Part shown: positions 33,001 to 42,529 of the stretch, one piece after another
Layout: every line of letters starts with the position of its first letter
How positions within the stretch are numbered: the stretch's first letter is position 1
Assembly: GCA_046294345.1 (NCBI GenBank)
Contig: JBKBJT010000014.1
Span: forward strand, 14,084 to 78,083
DNA from: Ferrovibrio sp046294345
GTDB taxonomy: Bacteria > Pseudomonadota > Alphaproteobacteria > Ferrovibrionales > Ferrovibrionaceae
DNA: 64,000 nucleotides
Direction of reading: 5' to 3'
The notes under the pieces: model-generated
The model's input: only the letters and a program-made list of their open reading frames with translations
Database searches by the model: none
What the model was told of the DNA's origin: nothing
Position numbers and translations under genes: made by a program

Positions 33001-33071
33001 GCGAATAGAAGGGGGCTTCCGGGCTGCGGCCGGCGGTTGGCCGAAACAGCCGGCCGCCCTATACTGGTTTT

Positions 33072-33569
33072 ATGTCCAGCGCCTCGCCCCAGCCACACAG
33101 CCACGCCCACAGCCATCGGCACGGTCACGATCATGCGGCCTGCATCAGTGATGCCTTGAGCCAGGCCGAAGCCCATTGCGCATCGACTGGCGCCAAGCTG
33201 ACGCCGATCCGCCGCCGTGTGCTGGAACTGATCTGGCAGAGCCACAAGCCGGCCGGCGCCTACGATCTGCTGGCGCAGATGGGCGGCGACGGCCAGAAGG
33301 TGGCACCGCCCACCGTGTATCGCGCGCTGGATTTCCTGGTCGAGCAGGGGCTGGTGCATCGCGTCGAAAGCCTGAACGCCTTCATCGGCTGTACCCATCC
33401 GGGCCATGCCGTGCAGCAGGAAATCTTCATCTGCAAAACCTGCGGCACCGCCATCGAGATCAACGATCCCGAACTGAGCCAGCGTATCCTGCAGGATGCC
33501 AAGGGGCTGGGCTTCATGGTGGAGCGTCAGACCATCGAAGTGGTCGGCATCTGCCGCGACTGCCGCTGA
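33072..33569 (+). CDS. zur: Fur-family zinc uptake regulator
   Basis: A 165-residue Fur-family protein with a His-rich N-terminus (SHAHSHRHGHDH). Winged helix: LTPIRRRVLELIWQSHKPAGAYDLLAQM and PPTVYRALDFLVEQGLVHRV. Metal sites: GCTHPGHAVQQE and two Cys pairs, CKTCG and CRDC, for the structural zinc. The pattern is that of Zur rather than Fur. No znuABC genes are next to it, so its targets are elsewhere. The His-rich tail may add zinc binding. Confidence 0.88.
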   Translation: MSSASPQPHSHAHSHRHGHDHAACISDALSQAEAHCASTGAKLTPIRRRVLELIWQSHKPAGAYDLLAQMGGDGQKVAPPTVYRALDFLVEQGLVHRVESLNAFIGCTHPGHAVQQEIFICKTCGTAIEINDPELSQRILQDAKGLGFMVERQTIEVVGICRDCR

Positions 33570-33727
33570 AGCGCGGCGTTAGGCCGGGATTCCGCCAAAA
33601 CAGATTCCTTGCGCATCGCCTGATCAGGTGTAGCCTGTAGGCATCGGCGGCGCGGCCGAAAAAAAGCTTCATCGTTCGGGCGGCGACCGCTCCCTTGCCA
33701 GAGGCCCCCTTGCCAGAGGAGGAAGCG

Positions 33728-34198
33728 ATGGGACTTGCGATCAGCCTGCAGGAATATCTTGAGCGCTGCGATGTGCCCTACGAGGTGATCGAGCATCAGC
33801 GCGCCACCACGATGCTGGCCGCGGCGCATTGCGCCGGCGTGCCTGAAGAGAAGGTGGCCAAGGCGGTGCTGCTGGAAGACGAGGACGGCTACATGCTGGC
33901 CCTCGTGCCGGCGGCCTGCGCCGTCGAGCTCGGCCGACTCAGCAAGCTGCTGCAGCGGCGCATCGGGCTCGCCACGGAGAGCGAGGTGGCCGAACTGTTC
34001 GGCGACTGCGAAACCGGCGCGGTTCCGGCGCTGGGCACGCCCTATGGCATCGAGGTGCTGATCGACGACCGGCTGGACGGCTGCGACGATCTCTATTTCG
34101 AGGGCGGCGACCACCGCAGCCTGGTGCATATCCGGGGCCGCGATCTGCAGCGTCTGCTGCCCGAAGCCCTGCATGCAAGGATCGGCACAGCGCACTAG
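33728..34198 (+). CDS. YbaK/EbsC-type aminoacyl-tRNA deacylase-like protein
   Basis: A 156-residue protein starting at the ATG at 33728 with AGGAGG upstream. The YbaK domain carries VPYEVIEHQRATTMLAAAHCAGVPEEKVAKAVLLED (with the conserved Lys) and GAVPALGTPYGIEVLIDDRL. Family members hydrolyse mischarged tRNAs (Cys-tRNA-Pro, Ala-tRNA-Pro). The GxxxP motif is present in the GAVPALG segment, so it should be active; the specific tRNA is not determined. Confidence 0.8.
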   Translation: MGLAISLQEYLERCDVPYEVIEHQRATTMLAAAHCAGVPEEKVAKAVLLEDEDGYMLALVPAACAVELGRLSKLLQRRIGLATESEVAELFGDCETGAVPALGTPYGIEVLIDDRLDGCDDLYFEGGDHRSLVHIRGRDLQRLLPEALHARIGTAH

Positions 34199-34221
34199 CT
34201 GGATGCGCTAGCCGAATTTGC

Positions 34222-34977
34222 CTAGGAGAATTTAGGAGGGCGTTTCTCGAAGAAGGCGGTCATCGCCTCGCGGGCTTCCGCCGATTTGAGCTGGCTGCGG
34301 AAATGCACGCCCTCGGCCGCCATCTGGCCGGCGATGTCGCCGCGCGTCTGGCGCAGCAGCTGTTTGGTCAGGCGCAGGGCGGTGGGCGGCTTGGCGGCCA
34401 GCTTGGCCGCCACCTGCATCGCTTCGGGTAGGACCCGCGCATCGGGGAAGATGGCATTGGCGATGCCGTAATCCTTCGCCGTTTCGGCATTGAAGGGCTC
34501 GCCCAGCAGCAGTAGTTCGGCGGCGCGGTGATAGCCGATCATGGCGGGCAGCAGCAGCGAGGAGGCGGCTTCGGGCACCAGCGCCAGGTTGACGAAGGGC
34601 AGCGACAGGCGGGCATCGGTGCCGACATAGACCAGGTCGCAATGCAGCAGCATGGTGGTGCCGACGCCGACGGCGACGCCGTTCACCGCCGCGACCAGCG
34701 GCTTGGAGGCCGTACTGATGGCACGCAGGAAACGGAAGACCGGGCTTTCGTCGCCCTGTGGCGGGTTGTTGAGGAAATCCTGCAGGTCGTTGCCGGCGGT
34801 GAAGGCGCCGCCATTGCCCGCGAACACGATCACGCGCACGGCGGCATCGGTCTCGGCGGCGTCCAGCGCATCCGCCATCGCGGCATACATGGCGCTGGTC
34901 AGCGCGTTTTTCTTTTCCGGCCGGTTGATCGTGATGGTCAGGATGCCATCGGCCTTGGCTGTCAGAATCTCGCTCAC
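34222..34977 (-). CDS. Enoyl-CoA hydratase
   Basis: A 251-residue crotonase-fold enzyme with a GTG start at 34977 and GGGGAGC upstream. Seen: LTITINRPEKKNALTSAMY, FTAGNDLQDFL (oxyanion loop), PLVAAVNGVAVGVGTTMLLHCDLVYV and FVNLALVPEAASSLLLP, with the Glu of LALVPEAASS in the usual catalytic place. It follows a GNAT gene and metC on the same strand with 11-12 base gaps. Role: beta-oxidation of an unspecified acyl-CoA. Confidence 0.9.
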   Translation of the reverse strand: MSEILTAKADGILTITINRPEKKNALTSAMYAAMADALDAAETDAAVRVIVFAGNGGAFTAGNDLQDFLNNPPQGDESPVFRFLRAISTASKPLVAAVNGVAVGVGTTMLLHCDLVYVGTDARLSLPFVNLALVPEAASSLLLPAMIGYHRAAELLLLGEPFNAETAKDYGIANAIFPDARVLPEAMQVAAKLAAKPPTALRLTKQLLRQTRGDIAGQMAAEGVHFRSQLKSAEAREAMTAFFEKRPPKFS

Positions 34978-34989
34978 GGCGCTGCTCCC

Positions 34990-35844
34990 CTACTGTTTGA
35001 ACAGCAGGATCGCATAGTCTCCGACGGGGGTGAAGCCTAACGCAGCGTAAGCCGTCTTCGCCGCTTCGTTGTCGACCGGCGTGAACAGCACGGCCAGGGT
35101 GGCGCCGGCCTGGCGTGCGGCGGCCAGCGCGCCGGCCACCACGGCGCGGCCATAGCCGCGGCTGCGCAGGTCAGGCGGCGTCCAGACATTGCCGACCTGC
35201 ACGGCATCGGGCAGGCGCGCATTGAAGCAGCAACCCGCCACCGGTCGGGTGCCGTCGAACAGCAGGAACTGGTCGCCTTCGGCCACCCAGCGCTCCACCT
35301 CGCTGCGGCAGTGCTGAGACATCGTCTGCGACGGCGTGGCTGCCAGCGTTTCCTGGGTAAAGGCGATGCGCCATTCGGTCAGCAGATCGAGATCGGCCTT
35401 CGTCGCTGGCCGGCAACTGAGCGACTGGTTGGGCAGGGGTGCCGGCTGGCGCAGCGCGTCGAGCCTGAGCGTCATCAGCACTTCCTTCGAGCGCAGGGTG
35501 CGATAGCGGTCGTCCAATTCCAGCGCTTCCTGGGCATCCAGTGCCTGCTGCCACGGGCCGAGGATGCCGGCCACCGGGCGGTTCGACACGGCAGCCCGCG
35601 CCACGGCGCCGGCATGGCCCGGTGCGAACACGAGCAGCATGCCCTGCCAGTAATGCGCGGCGACGCCGACGACGCGGTCGCCATCGAAGGCGGCGGCATA
35701 ACGGCCCTGGTAGGGCTGGCCGCCATCGACAATGCCCCCGCTGGCCAGATTGCCGCGCAGGATCATCGTCTCGGCCATATGGGCGTGCAGGAAGGCTTCC
35801 AGCTTTGGCTGGTCGGCAGGTGTAAGCAAGCGGATTTCAGACAT
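34990..35844 (-). CDS. GNAT-family N-acetyltransferase
   Basis: A 284-residue protein whose C-terminal third is a GNAT fold: VGNVWTPPDLRSRGYGRAVVAGALAAAR (acetyl-CoA binding R/Q-x-x-G-x-G/A) and LFTPVDNEAAKTAYAALGFTPVGDY. The N-terminal 150 residues form a second, degenerate GNAT-like half with DRVVGVAAHYWQ, so it is a tandem type. The substrate is unknown. It lies between metC and the enoyl-CoA hydratase in a tight minus-strand run. Confidence 0.82.
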   Translation of the reverse strand: MSEIRLLTPADQPKLEAFLHAHMAETMILRGNLASGGIVDGGQPYQGRYAAAFDGDRVVGVAAHYWQGMLLVFAPGHAGAVARAAVSNRPVAGILGPWQQALDAQEALELDDRYRTLRSKEVLMTLRLDALRQPAPLPNQSLSCRPATKADLDLLTEWRIAFTQETLAATPSQTMSQHCRSEVERWVAEGDQFLLFDGTRPVAGCCFNARLPDAVQVGNVWTPPDLRSRGYGRAVVAGALAAARQAGATLAVLFTPVDNEAAKTAYAALGFTPVGDYAILLFKQ

Positions 35845-35855
35845 CAGCCCTATAC

Positions 35856-37037
35856 CTATCCCTGCGCCTTGTTCAGGCGGTCGAAGCCGGCCTTCAGGTC
35901 GGCGATCAGGTCTTCGGTCGCTTCCAGGCCGATATGCAGGCGCAGCAGCGGCCCGTGATCGCGCCAGGGTTCGGCGCTGCGGATGGCATGGGGCTTGGCT
36001 ACCGTCACCAGGCTCTCGAAGCCGCCCCAAGAATAGCCGATGCCGAAGAGTTCGAGGTGATCGACGAATTCCGCCACGGCGTCTTCACCGTATTTGCGGT
36101 CCAACTCGAAGGAGAACAGGCCGCAGGCGCCGAGGAAATCGCGCTTCCAGATCGCGTGGCCGGGATCCTGCGGCAGGGCGGGATGCAGCACGCTGGTCAC
36201 TTCCGCACGGCCGCGCAGCCAGTCGGCCACGGTGATGCCGCTTTCCATGTGGCGCGGCAGGCGCACTGCCATGGTGCGCAACCCGCGCAGGCCCAGGAAC
36301 ACCTCGTCGGGGCCGGCATTGTTGCCCAGCGCGCGGGCGCTGTCGCGCAGCATCGGCCAGCTTTCCTTGTTCGCGATCACCACGCCCAGCATCGCATCGG
36401 AATGGCCGACGATGTATTTCGTCGCCGCATGCACGGAGAGGTCGACGCCATGGCTGAAGCTCTTGAAATAGAGCGGCGTGCCCCAGGTGTTGTCCATCAC
36501 CACCTTCGCGCCGTGCTTGTGCGCGATCTCGGCCATGGCCGGCACGTCCTGCATCTCGAAGGTGAGCGAGCCGGGCGATTCCAGGAAGATCAGCGCCGTG
36601 TTGGGCCGCAGCAGGTCGCGGATGCCAGCATTGATGGTGGGGCGGAAATATTGGGTCTCGACACCCAGCCGCTTCAACACGGTGTCGCAGAAATGCCGGG
36701 TCGGGCCATAGACGCTGTCGGTGACCAGGATGTGGTCGCCGGCCTTCACCGCGCTGAGGATCGCGCCCGAGCAGGCGGCGGCGCCGGAGGGAAAGCTGAT
36801 GGCGCGGTAGCCGCCTTCCAGTTCGGCCAGGGTATTCTCGAAGGCATAGGTCAGCGGCGTGCCAATGCGGCCATAGGACGTCACCTGCTCGTCGCGCTCG
36901 CGGGCGGCGTAAACCTCCTTCAGCGCCTTCAGGCTGGGCTGCAGGATGGTCGAGGCACGATAGACCGGGATATTCACCGCGCCATGGTGGCCTTCGGGAT
37001 CGCGGCCGAGCGCGGCGAGCTTGGTTTCGTCTTTCAT
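35856..37037 (-). CDS. metC: Cystathionine beta-lyase
   Basis: A 393-residue PLP enzyme of the Cys/Met metabolism family; it cleaves cystathionine to homocysteine. Seen: ASTILQPSLKAL, GTPLTYAFENTLAELEGGYRAISFPSGAAACSGAIL, VMDNTWGTPLYFKSFSHGVDLSVHAATKYIVGHSDAM with the PLP Lys in ATKY, and SWGGFESLV, the MetC-type C-terminus. A hairpin (GCCCGGC arms, 37073-37103) lies in the divergent gap toward the M20 gene; I see no recognisable SAM riboswitch there. Confidence 0.92.
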   Translation of the reverse strand: MKDETKLAALGRDPEGHHGAVNIPVYRASTILQPSLKALKEVYAARERDEQVTSYGRIGTPLTYAFENTLAELEGGYRAISFPSGAAACSGAILSAVKAGDHILVTDSVYGPTRHFCDTVLKRLGVETQYFRPTINAGIRDLLRPNTALIFLESPGSLTFEMQDVPAMAEIAHKHGAKVVMDNTWGTPLYFKSFSHGVDLSVHAATKYIVGHSDAMLGVVIANKESWPMLRDSARALGNNAGPDEVFLGLRGLRTMAVRLPRHMESGITVADWLRGRAEVTSVLHPALPQDPGHAIWKRDFLGACGLFSFELDRKYGEDAVAEFVDHLELFGIGYSWGGFESLVTVAKPHAIRSAEPWRDHGPLLRLHIGLEATEDLIADLKAGFDRLNKAQG

Positions 37038-37166
37038 GGCAAACTCCAGAACCGATATCCGACTATCGCAAAGCCCGGCGGCCATGAGAAGACTTGGCCG
37101 GGCGGCTGGGACAGGCTTTCCAGCGGCGCGGCGCGGCGCTATGAAAAGAAAAAGGAGTTTTTGCCG

Positions 37167-38576
37167 ATGACCCGCGAAGCCGCCATCAAAGCTGCCACCG
37201 ATTATCTCGATCAGGGCGGCTTCACAGCCGATCTTGCCCGCCGTGTTGCCATCCCGACCGAGAGCCAGAACCCCGATCGCCGGCCGGCCTTGGCGGAATA
37301 CCTGGAAAAGGAGATGCGGGGCACTTTGGAGAAACTCGGTTTCTCCTGTGCGATCCATGACAATCCTTCGCCGAAGGGCGGGCCGTTCCTGGTCGCCACG
37401 CGGCGCGAGCCCGGCGCGACAAAGACGGTATTCTCCTACGGCCATGGCGACGTGATCCGCGGCCAGGACGCGCAATGGCGCAGCGGCCTCAACCCGTGGC
37501 AGCTGGTGCAGGACGGCGAAAAGCTCTATGGCCGCGGCACCGCCGACAACAAGGGCCAGCATACGGTGAACATCGCGGCACTGGAGGCCGTGCTGAAGGC
37601 GCGCGGCGGCAAGCTCGGTTTCAATGTCGTGCTGCTGATCGAAACCGGCGAGGAAGTCGGCTCGCCCGGCCTGAACGAATTCTGCGCGGCACACAAGGCG
37701 GAGTGGGGCGCGAATCTGTTCCTCGCCTCCGACGGTCCGCGCCTGTCGCCGGAACGGCCGACGCTGTATTGCGGGGCGCGCGGCGGCCTGAATTTCGACC
37801 TCACGGTCAACCTGCGCGAGGGCGCGCACCACTCGGGCAACTGGGGCGGGTTGCTGGCCGATCCGGGCATCATCCTGGCCCATGCCATCGCCAGCATTGT
37901 CGGCCCGACCGGCCAGATCCGCATTCCGGAATGGGTGCCGACGGAACTGCCGGCCGGCGTGCGCCGTGCCCTGGCCGATTGCGAGGTGGGCGGCGGCAGC
38001 GACGGCCCGGCCGTCGACGCCTGGTGGGGCGAGCCCGGCCTGTCGCCGGCCGAACGCGTCTATGGCTGGTGCAGTTTCGACGTGCTGGCCTTCAAGACCG
38101 GCAATCCGGAAGCGCCGGTGAACGCCATCCCCGGCATCGCCACGGCGCATTGCCAGATCCGTTTCGTCGTCGGCCCCGACCATACGCAGTTCCTGCCGGC
38201 GCTGCGCCGTCATCTCGACCGCCACGGTTTCCCGCAGGTGCAGGTGGCGCAGGCGCGCGCCGATATCTTCAAGGCCACGCGCCTCGATCCCGATCATCCC
38301 TACGTGCATTTCGCGCTGGATTCGGTGGAGCGCACCATGGGGCGCAGGCCGGCATTGCTGCCCAATCTGGGCGGCTCGCTGCCCAACGACGTCTTCGCCG
38401 ACACGATGGGCCTGCCCACGGTGTGGATGCCGCATTCCTATGCCGCCTGCTCGCAGCATGCGCCGAACGAGCATGTGCTGCTGCCCGTGATGCGCGAAGG
38501 CCTCGCCATGATGGCGGGCCTGCTGTGGGATCTGGGCGAGGCCGGCAACGACATCACCGGCAGTCGCGCGGCGTGA
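37167..38576 (+). CDS. M20-family metallopeptidase
   Basis: A 469-residue zinc peptidase of the ArgE/DapE/CPG2 superfamily. The ATG at 37167 is preceded by AGGAG. Seen: FSYGHGDVIRGQD (His and Asp metal ligands), YGRGTADNKGQHT, VVLLIETGEEVGSPG with the catalytic Glu, and a dimerisation domain with GAHHSGNWGG. Near the C-terminus PHSYAACSQHAPNEHV supplies the last His. The substrate is not clear. It overlaps the YqaA gene by four bases (GTGA). Confidence 0.88.
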   Translation: MTREAAIKAATDYLDQGGFTADLARRVAIPTESQNPDRRPALAEYLEKEMRGTLEKLGFSCAIHDNPSPKGGPFLVATRREPGATKTVFSYGHGDVIRGQDAQWRSGLNPWQLVQDGEKLYGRGTADNKGQHTVNIAALEAVLKARGGKLGFNVVLLIETGEEVGSPGLNEFCAAHKAEWGANLFLASDGPRLSPERPTLYCGARGGLNFDLTVNLREGAHHSGNWGGLLADPGIILAHAIASIVGPTGQIRIPEWVPTELPAGVRRALADCEVGGGSDGPAVDAWWGEPGLSPAERVYGWCSFDVLAFKTGNPEAPVNAIPGIATAHCQIRFVVGPDHTQFLPALRRHLDRHGFPQVQVAQARADIFKATRLDPDHPYVHFALDSVERTMGRRPALLPNLGGSLPNDVFADTMGLPTVWMPHSYAACSQHAPNEHVLLPVMREGLAMMAGLLWDLGEAGNDITGSRAA

Positions 38577-39046
38577 TCCCCGATCCGGCGCTGGCCACGC
38601 AATTCGGCGTCGCGGGGCTTTTTCTCTGGTCGCTGCTGGCCGCCACCCTCGTGCCGCTGTCGTCCGAGGCGGCGCTGGCGGCGGCACGCGCTGCGGAAAT
38701 CGCACCGCCACTGATTCTTTTTGCGGCGGCGACCGGCGGAAATGTGATTGGTGCACTGATTAACTGGCTGCTGGGAGCATGGTGCCTTCGCTTTGAGCAT
38801 AAGCGCTGGTTTCCGATCACACCTGTGCAAATGCACAAAGCGCAACTGCAGTTTCAGCGCTGGGGTGCAATAGCCCTGCTTTTCTCTTGGATTCCAGTGA
38901 TTGGTGACCCGCTCACCTTTGCTGCAGGTGCGTTGCGCTATCCTTTGGCCCGTTTCTTGATAGCAGTCAGCCTCGGCAAGGCAGCCCGTTACGCGGCGGT
39001 CCTGTGGATAACTGAGCTTGTCTTGCCGGTTTTTGCAGCGTCGTGA
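38573..39046 (+). CDS. YqaA/DedA-like small membrane protein
   Basis: A 157-residue membrane protein with four or five hydrophobic segments. From the GTG at 38573: FGVAGLFLWSLLAATLVPLSSEAALAAA, GNVIGALINWLLGAW and WIPVIGDPLTFAAGALRYPLARFL, which match the SNARE-associated (DedA/YqaA) domain. Known homologues support membrane or lipid homeostasis. Its second half is AT-richer than its neighbours. Confidence 0.82.
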   Translation: MIPDPALATQFGVAGLFLWSLLAATLVPLSSEAALAAARAAEIAPPLILFAAATGGNVIGALINWLLGAWCLRFEHKRWFPITPVQMHKAQLQFQRWGAIALLFSWIPVIGDPLTFAAGALRYPLARFLIAVSLGKAARYAAVLWITELVLPVFAAS

Positions 39047-39105
39047 TAATTTCACCACGGTTCTGCGGAAACGCAGTCCAAGTCACAACAGGGAAGGGTA
39101 ACAAG

Positions 39106-40125
39106 ATGAAACTTCTGCAAACGGCCGCAGCCGCGGCGGTGTTCGTATTCGCTGCGCACGGGGCGCAGGCGGGTGCCACGTTCGACGCCGTCAAGGCCAA
39201 GGGCTTCGTGCAGTGTGGAACCAACACCGGTCTGGGCGGTTTTGCCGCGCCGGACAGCCAGGGTGTCTGGAAGGGCCTCGACGTCGATGTCTGCCGCGCG
39301 GTTGCCGCCGCGGTGTTCGGCGACGCCACGAAGGTCAAGTATACCGGTCTGACCGCCCAGCAGCGCTTCACCGCCCTGCAGTCGGGTGAAGTCGATCTGC
39401 TGTCGCGCAACACCACCCAGACGCTAACCCGCGATGCCTCGCTGGGCCTGATCGGCGTGGGCGTGAACTACTACGACGGTCAGGGCTTCATGGTCCGCAA
39501 GTCGCTTGGCGTGAAGAGCGCCAAGGAACTGAACGGCGCCACCGTCTGCGTGCAGCCCGGCACCACCACCGAGCTGAACCTCGCCGACTACTTCCGTGCC
39601 ACCAAGATGACCTTCAAGCCGGTCGTGATCGAGAAGCTGGACGAAGTTGTGGCTGCCTATGATTCGGGCCGCTGCGACGTCTACACCACCGACGCTTCGG
39701 GCCTGGCCGCCACCCGCGCGACCCAGCTCGCCAAGCCGGACGATCACCTGATCCTGCCGGAAATCATCTCCAAGGAGCCGCTTGGCCCGATGGTCCGTCA
39801 GGGTGACGACCAGTGGCTGGTCGTGGTTCGCTGGGCGCTGAACGCGATGATCGAGGCCGAGGAATACGGCATCACCTCGAAGAATGTCGACGAAATGCTC
39901 AAGAGCGAGAACCCCAATATCAAGCGCATCCTCGGCGTCACCCCCGGTGGCGGCAAGGCGCTGGGTCTCGACGAGAAGTGGGCCTACAACATCATCAAGC
40001 AGGTCGGCAATTACGGCGAAAGCTTCGACCGTAACGTCGGCATGGGCAGCCCGCTGAAACTCGCTCGCGGCGTCAACGAACAGTGGTCGAAGGGCGGCGC
40101 TCTGTACGCCTGGCCGATCCGCTGA
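39106..40125 (+). CDS. aapJ: General L-amino-acid ABC transporter substrate-binding protein
   Basis: A 339-residue periplasmic protein: signal QTAAAAAVFVFAAHGAQAG, then KGFVQCGTNTGLGGFAAPDSQGVWKGLDVDVCRAVAAAVFGD, SRNTTQTLTRDASLG and DVYTTDASGLAATR. This is the AapJ group that captures a broad range of L-amino acids in alphaproteobacteria. It is followed by a hairpin, then aapQ, aapM and aapP. A ribosome site GGGAAGGG lies before the ATG at 39106. Confidence 0.96.
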   Translation: MKLLQTAAAAAVFVFAAHGAQAGATFDAVKAKGFVQCGTNTGLGGFAAPDSQGVWKGLDVDVCRAVAAAVFGDATKVKYTGLTAQQRFTALQSGEVDLLSRNTTQTLTRDASLGLIGVGVNYYDGQGFMVRKSLGVKSAKELNGATVCVQPGTTTELNLADYFRATKMTFKPVVIEKLDEVVAAYDSGRCDVYTTDASGLAATRATQLAKPDDHLILPEIISKEPLGPMVRQGDDQWLVVVRWALNAMIEAEEYGITSKNVDEMLKSENPNIKRILGVTPGGGKALGLDEKWAYNIIKQVGNYGESFDRNVGMGSPLKLARGVNEQWSKGGALYAWPIR

Positions 40126-40141
40126 TGTACTGACGCGCAGG

Positions 40142-40169
40142 ACCGGCGGCGAAACAGGGCGCCGCCGGT
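40142..40169 (+). terminator. Hairpin between aapJ and aapQ
   Basis: ACCGGCGGCG / CGCCGCCGGT, a perfect 10-bp stem with an 8-base loop, lies 16 bases after aapJ. The T-run is weak, so it may act as an attenuator or RNA stabiliser that gives more AapJ than permease. Confidence 0.6.
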
Positions 40170-40231
40170 CTCTGCACGTCAGGCTTTAGTTTCAGTTTGC
40201 GTTTGTTTTTCGTAACAGCCATGGGGGGCAC

Positions 40232-41425
40232 ATGGCCAAAGGTAGTGTAGACGGCGCGCGATCCGCGCCGCCGCGGCGTCTGAGCTGGAACGACCCGGAT
40301 GTTCGTTCGATTGTCTATCAGGCGGTCGCGCTGATTCTGGTGGTCGTGATCGGCTGGTTCCTGGTTTCGAACACGCTGCATAATCTTTCGACCCGCAACA
40401 TCTCGACAGGTTTCGATTTCCTCAGCCGGGAATCCGGGTTTGCCATCGGCGAATCGCCGATCGCCTTCGGGCCCGAAAACACCTATGCCCGCGCCATCCT
40501 GGTCGGTGTGCTGAACACCATCCGGGTCGCCGTTGTCGGCATCATCCTGGCCACCATCCTCGGCACCATAATCGGCATCGCACGCCTCTCGAAGAACTGG
40601 CTCGTCGCCAAGCTGGCGATGATCTACGTCGAGGTGATCCGCAACATTCCGCTGCTGCTGCAGCTGTTCTTCTGGTACGCGATCATCACCGAGACGATGC
40701 CCGGCCCGCGCCAGGCGCTGAACCTGCTGCCAGGCGTGTTCATCTCCAATCGCGGCGTGAAGGTGCCGGCGCCGACCGACCATTTCGCCTACGATCTGGC
40801 TGCCATCGGTTTCCTGTTTGCCATCCTGCTGATCATCATGGTCGTGCGGTATGCCCGCAAACGGCAGGATGCGACCGGCCTGGCTTTTCCGGTCTACCGC
40901 ACGGGCATCGCCCTGCTGGTCGGCATGCCGCTGCTCGGCTGGCTGATCGGTGGCGCGCCGCTGGAACTGGATGTGCCGAAACTGCAGGGTTTCAATTTCG
41001 TCGGCGGCGCCACGCTCACGCCTGAATTCGCCGCCCTGCTGTTTGGCCTCGTGCTCTACACGGCCGGCTTCATCGCCGAGGTGGTGCGCTCGGGCATCCA
41101 GGCGGTGAATTACGGCCAGTGGGAGGCCGCCAGTGCGCTGGGCCTCAGCCGTGCCCAGACGCTGCGCCTGATCGTGCTGCCGCAGTCGCTGCGCGTGATC
41201 ATCCCGCCGATGACCAGCCAGTACCTGAACCTGACCAAGAACAGTTCGCTGGCCGTGGCGATTGGTTATCCCGACATCGTCTCCATCGCCAATACGACGC
41301 TGAACCAGACCGGCCAGGCCATCGAAGGCATCCTGATCATCATGGCGGTCTATCTGAGCATCAGCCTGTCGATCTCGGTATTCATGAACTGGTACAACAA
41401 ACATATCGCGCTGGTGGAGCGTTAA
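40232..41425 (+). CDS. aapQ: General L-amino-acid ABC transporter permease
   Basis: A 397-residue His/Glu-type permease with a long N-terminal extension and about eight helices. Seen: GVLNTIRVAVVGIILATILGTIIGIARLSKNWLVAKLAMIYVEVIRNIPLLLQLFFWY and a C-terminal EAA-like loop EAASALGLSRAQTLRLIVLPQSLRVIIPPM. The ATG at 40232 has GGGGGG upstream. It pairs with AapM, whose start is one base after its stop. Confidence 0.96.
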   Translation: MAKGSVDGARSAPPRRLSWNDPDVRSIVYQAVALILVVVIGWFLVSNTLHNLSTRNISTGFDFLSRESGFAIGESPIAFGPENTYARAILVGVLNTIRVAVVGIILATILGTIIGIARLSKNWLVAKLAMIYVEVIRNIPLLLQLFFWYAIITETMPGPRQALNLLPGVFISNRGVKVPAPTDHFAYDLAAIGFLFAILLIIMVVRYARKRQDATGLAFPVYRTGIALLVGMPLLGWLIGGAPLELDVPKLQGFNFVGGATLTPEFAALLFGLVLYTAGFIAEVVRSGIQAVNYGQWEAASALGLSRAQTLRLIVLPQSLRVIIPPMTSQYLNLTKNSSLAVAIGYPDIVSIANTTLNQTGQAIEGILIIMAVYLSISLSISVFMNWYNKHIALVER

Positions 41426-41426
41426 G

Positions 41427-42515
41427 ATGACGACAGCCAGCGAATCCCTGCCGCCGCCGACTTCCACCACCGGGCCGATTGCCTGGGTGCGCGAGCGTCT
41501 GTTTTCCTCGCCGCTCAACGCCATCCTCACCATCCTGTCGGTCTGGATACTCCTCATGGCGGTGCCCCCCTTCGTGGAATGGGCGCTGATCAAGGCGAAC
41601 TTCACCGCCGACACCTATCAGGAATGCCGCGCCAGCGGCGGTGCCTGCTGGGCCTTCATCGGCCAGAAATACCGCCTGATCCTGTTTGGCCTGTACCCTT
41701 ATGAGGAACAGTGGCGGCCGCTGATCAGCGCAATCATGCTGATTGCGATGATCGTCATGAGCTGCATGCCGAGATTCTGGAATCTCAGTTTGATCGGCAT
41801 CTGGGTCGGCGGCCTGGTCGCGGTGGCGATCCTGATGTGGGGCGGAATCTTCGGTCTGCGCTATGTCGAGAACACGCTGTGGGGCGGCCTGCCGCTGACC
41901 CTGATCCTGGCCACCTTCGGCATCGCCCTGGCGTTTCCCTTCGGCGTGCTGCTGGCTCTGGGCCGGCGATCGCGCATGCCGGCGATCAAGACGCTGTGCA
42001 TCATGTATATCGAGCTGATCCGTGGCGTGCCGCTGATCAGCATGTTGTTCATGTCGTCGGTGATGTTGCCGCTGTTCCTGCCGGAGGGCTACAGCATCGA
42101 CAAGCTGCTGCGCGCCCAGATCGCCATCATCATGTTCTCGGCCGCCTATCTGGCCGAGGTGGTGCGCGGCGGCCTGCAGGCGATTCCGAAGGGACAGTAC
42201 GAGGGCGCCGAATCGCTGGGCCTGAACTATGCCCAGAAGATGGGGCTGGTGATCCTGCCGCAGGCGCTGAAGATCGTGATTCCGCCCCTGGTCAGCCTGT
42301 TTATCGCGGTGTTCAAGGACACCTCGCTGGTGGTGATCATCGGCATCTACGACCTGATGCAGTCGGCCAAGGTCTCGCTCACCGATCCGGCCTGGCGCGG
42401 CTTCTCCATCGAGGCCTATGTCTTCGTGTCGGCGATCTACTTCATCTTCTGTTACTCCATCTCGAAATACAGCCAGTCGCTGGAACAGCGCCTGGCCACC
42501 GGACACAAGCGTTAA
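41427..42515 (+). CDS. aapM: General L-amino-acid ABC transporter permease
   Basis: A 362-residue permease, partner of AapQ: LILATFGIALAFPFGVLLALGRRSRMPAIKTLCIMYIELIRGVPLISMLF and GAESLGLNYAQKMGLVILPQALKIVIPPLVSLFIAVFKDTSLV (EAA loop). The N-terminal extension with two extra helices is typical of AapM. Confidence 0.96.
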   Translation: MTTASESLPPPTSTTGPIAWVRERLFSSPLNAILTILSVWILLMAVPPFVEWALIKANFTADTYQECRASGGACWAFIGQKYRLILFGLYPYEEQWRPLISAIMLIAMIVMSCMPRFWNLSLIGIWVGGLVAVAILMWGGIFGLRYVENTLWGGLPLTLILATFGIALAFPFGVLLALGRRSRMPAIKTLCIMYIELIRGVPLISMLFMSSVMLPLFLPEGYSIDKLLRAQIAIIMFSAAYLAEVVRGGLQAIPKGQYEGAESLGLNYAQKMGLVILPQALKIVIPPLVSLFIAVFKDTSLVVIIGIYDLMQSAKVSLTDPAWRGFSIEAYVFVSAIYFIFCYSISKYSQSLEQRLATGHKR

Positions 42516-42529
42516 GGGAACCGCCGCTC

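Noticed and set aside
37038..37166. SAM or SAH riboswitch in the metC leader
   Set aside because: There is a GC hairpin, but I do not see the conserved core of any SAM or SAH riboswitch.
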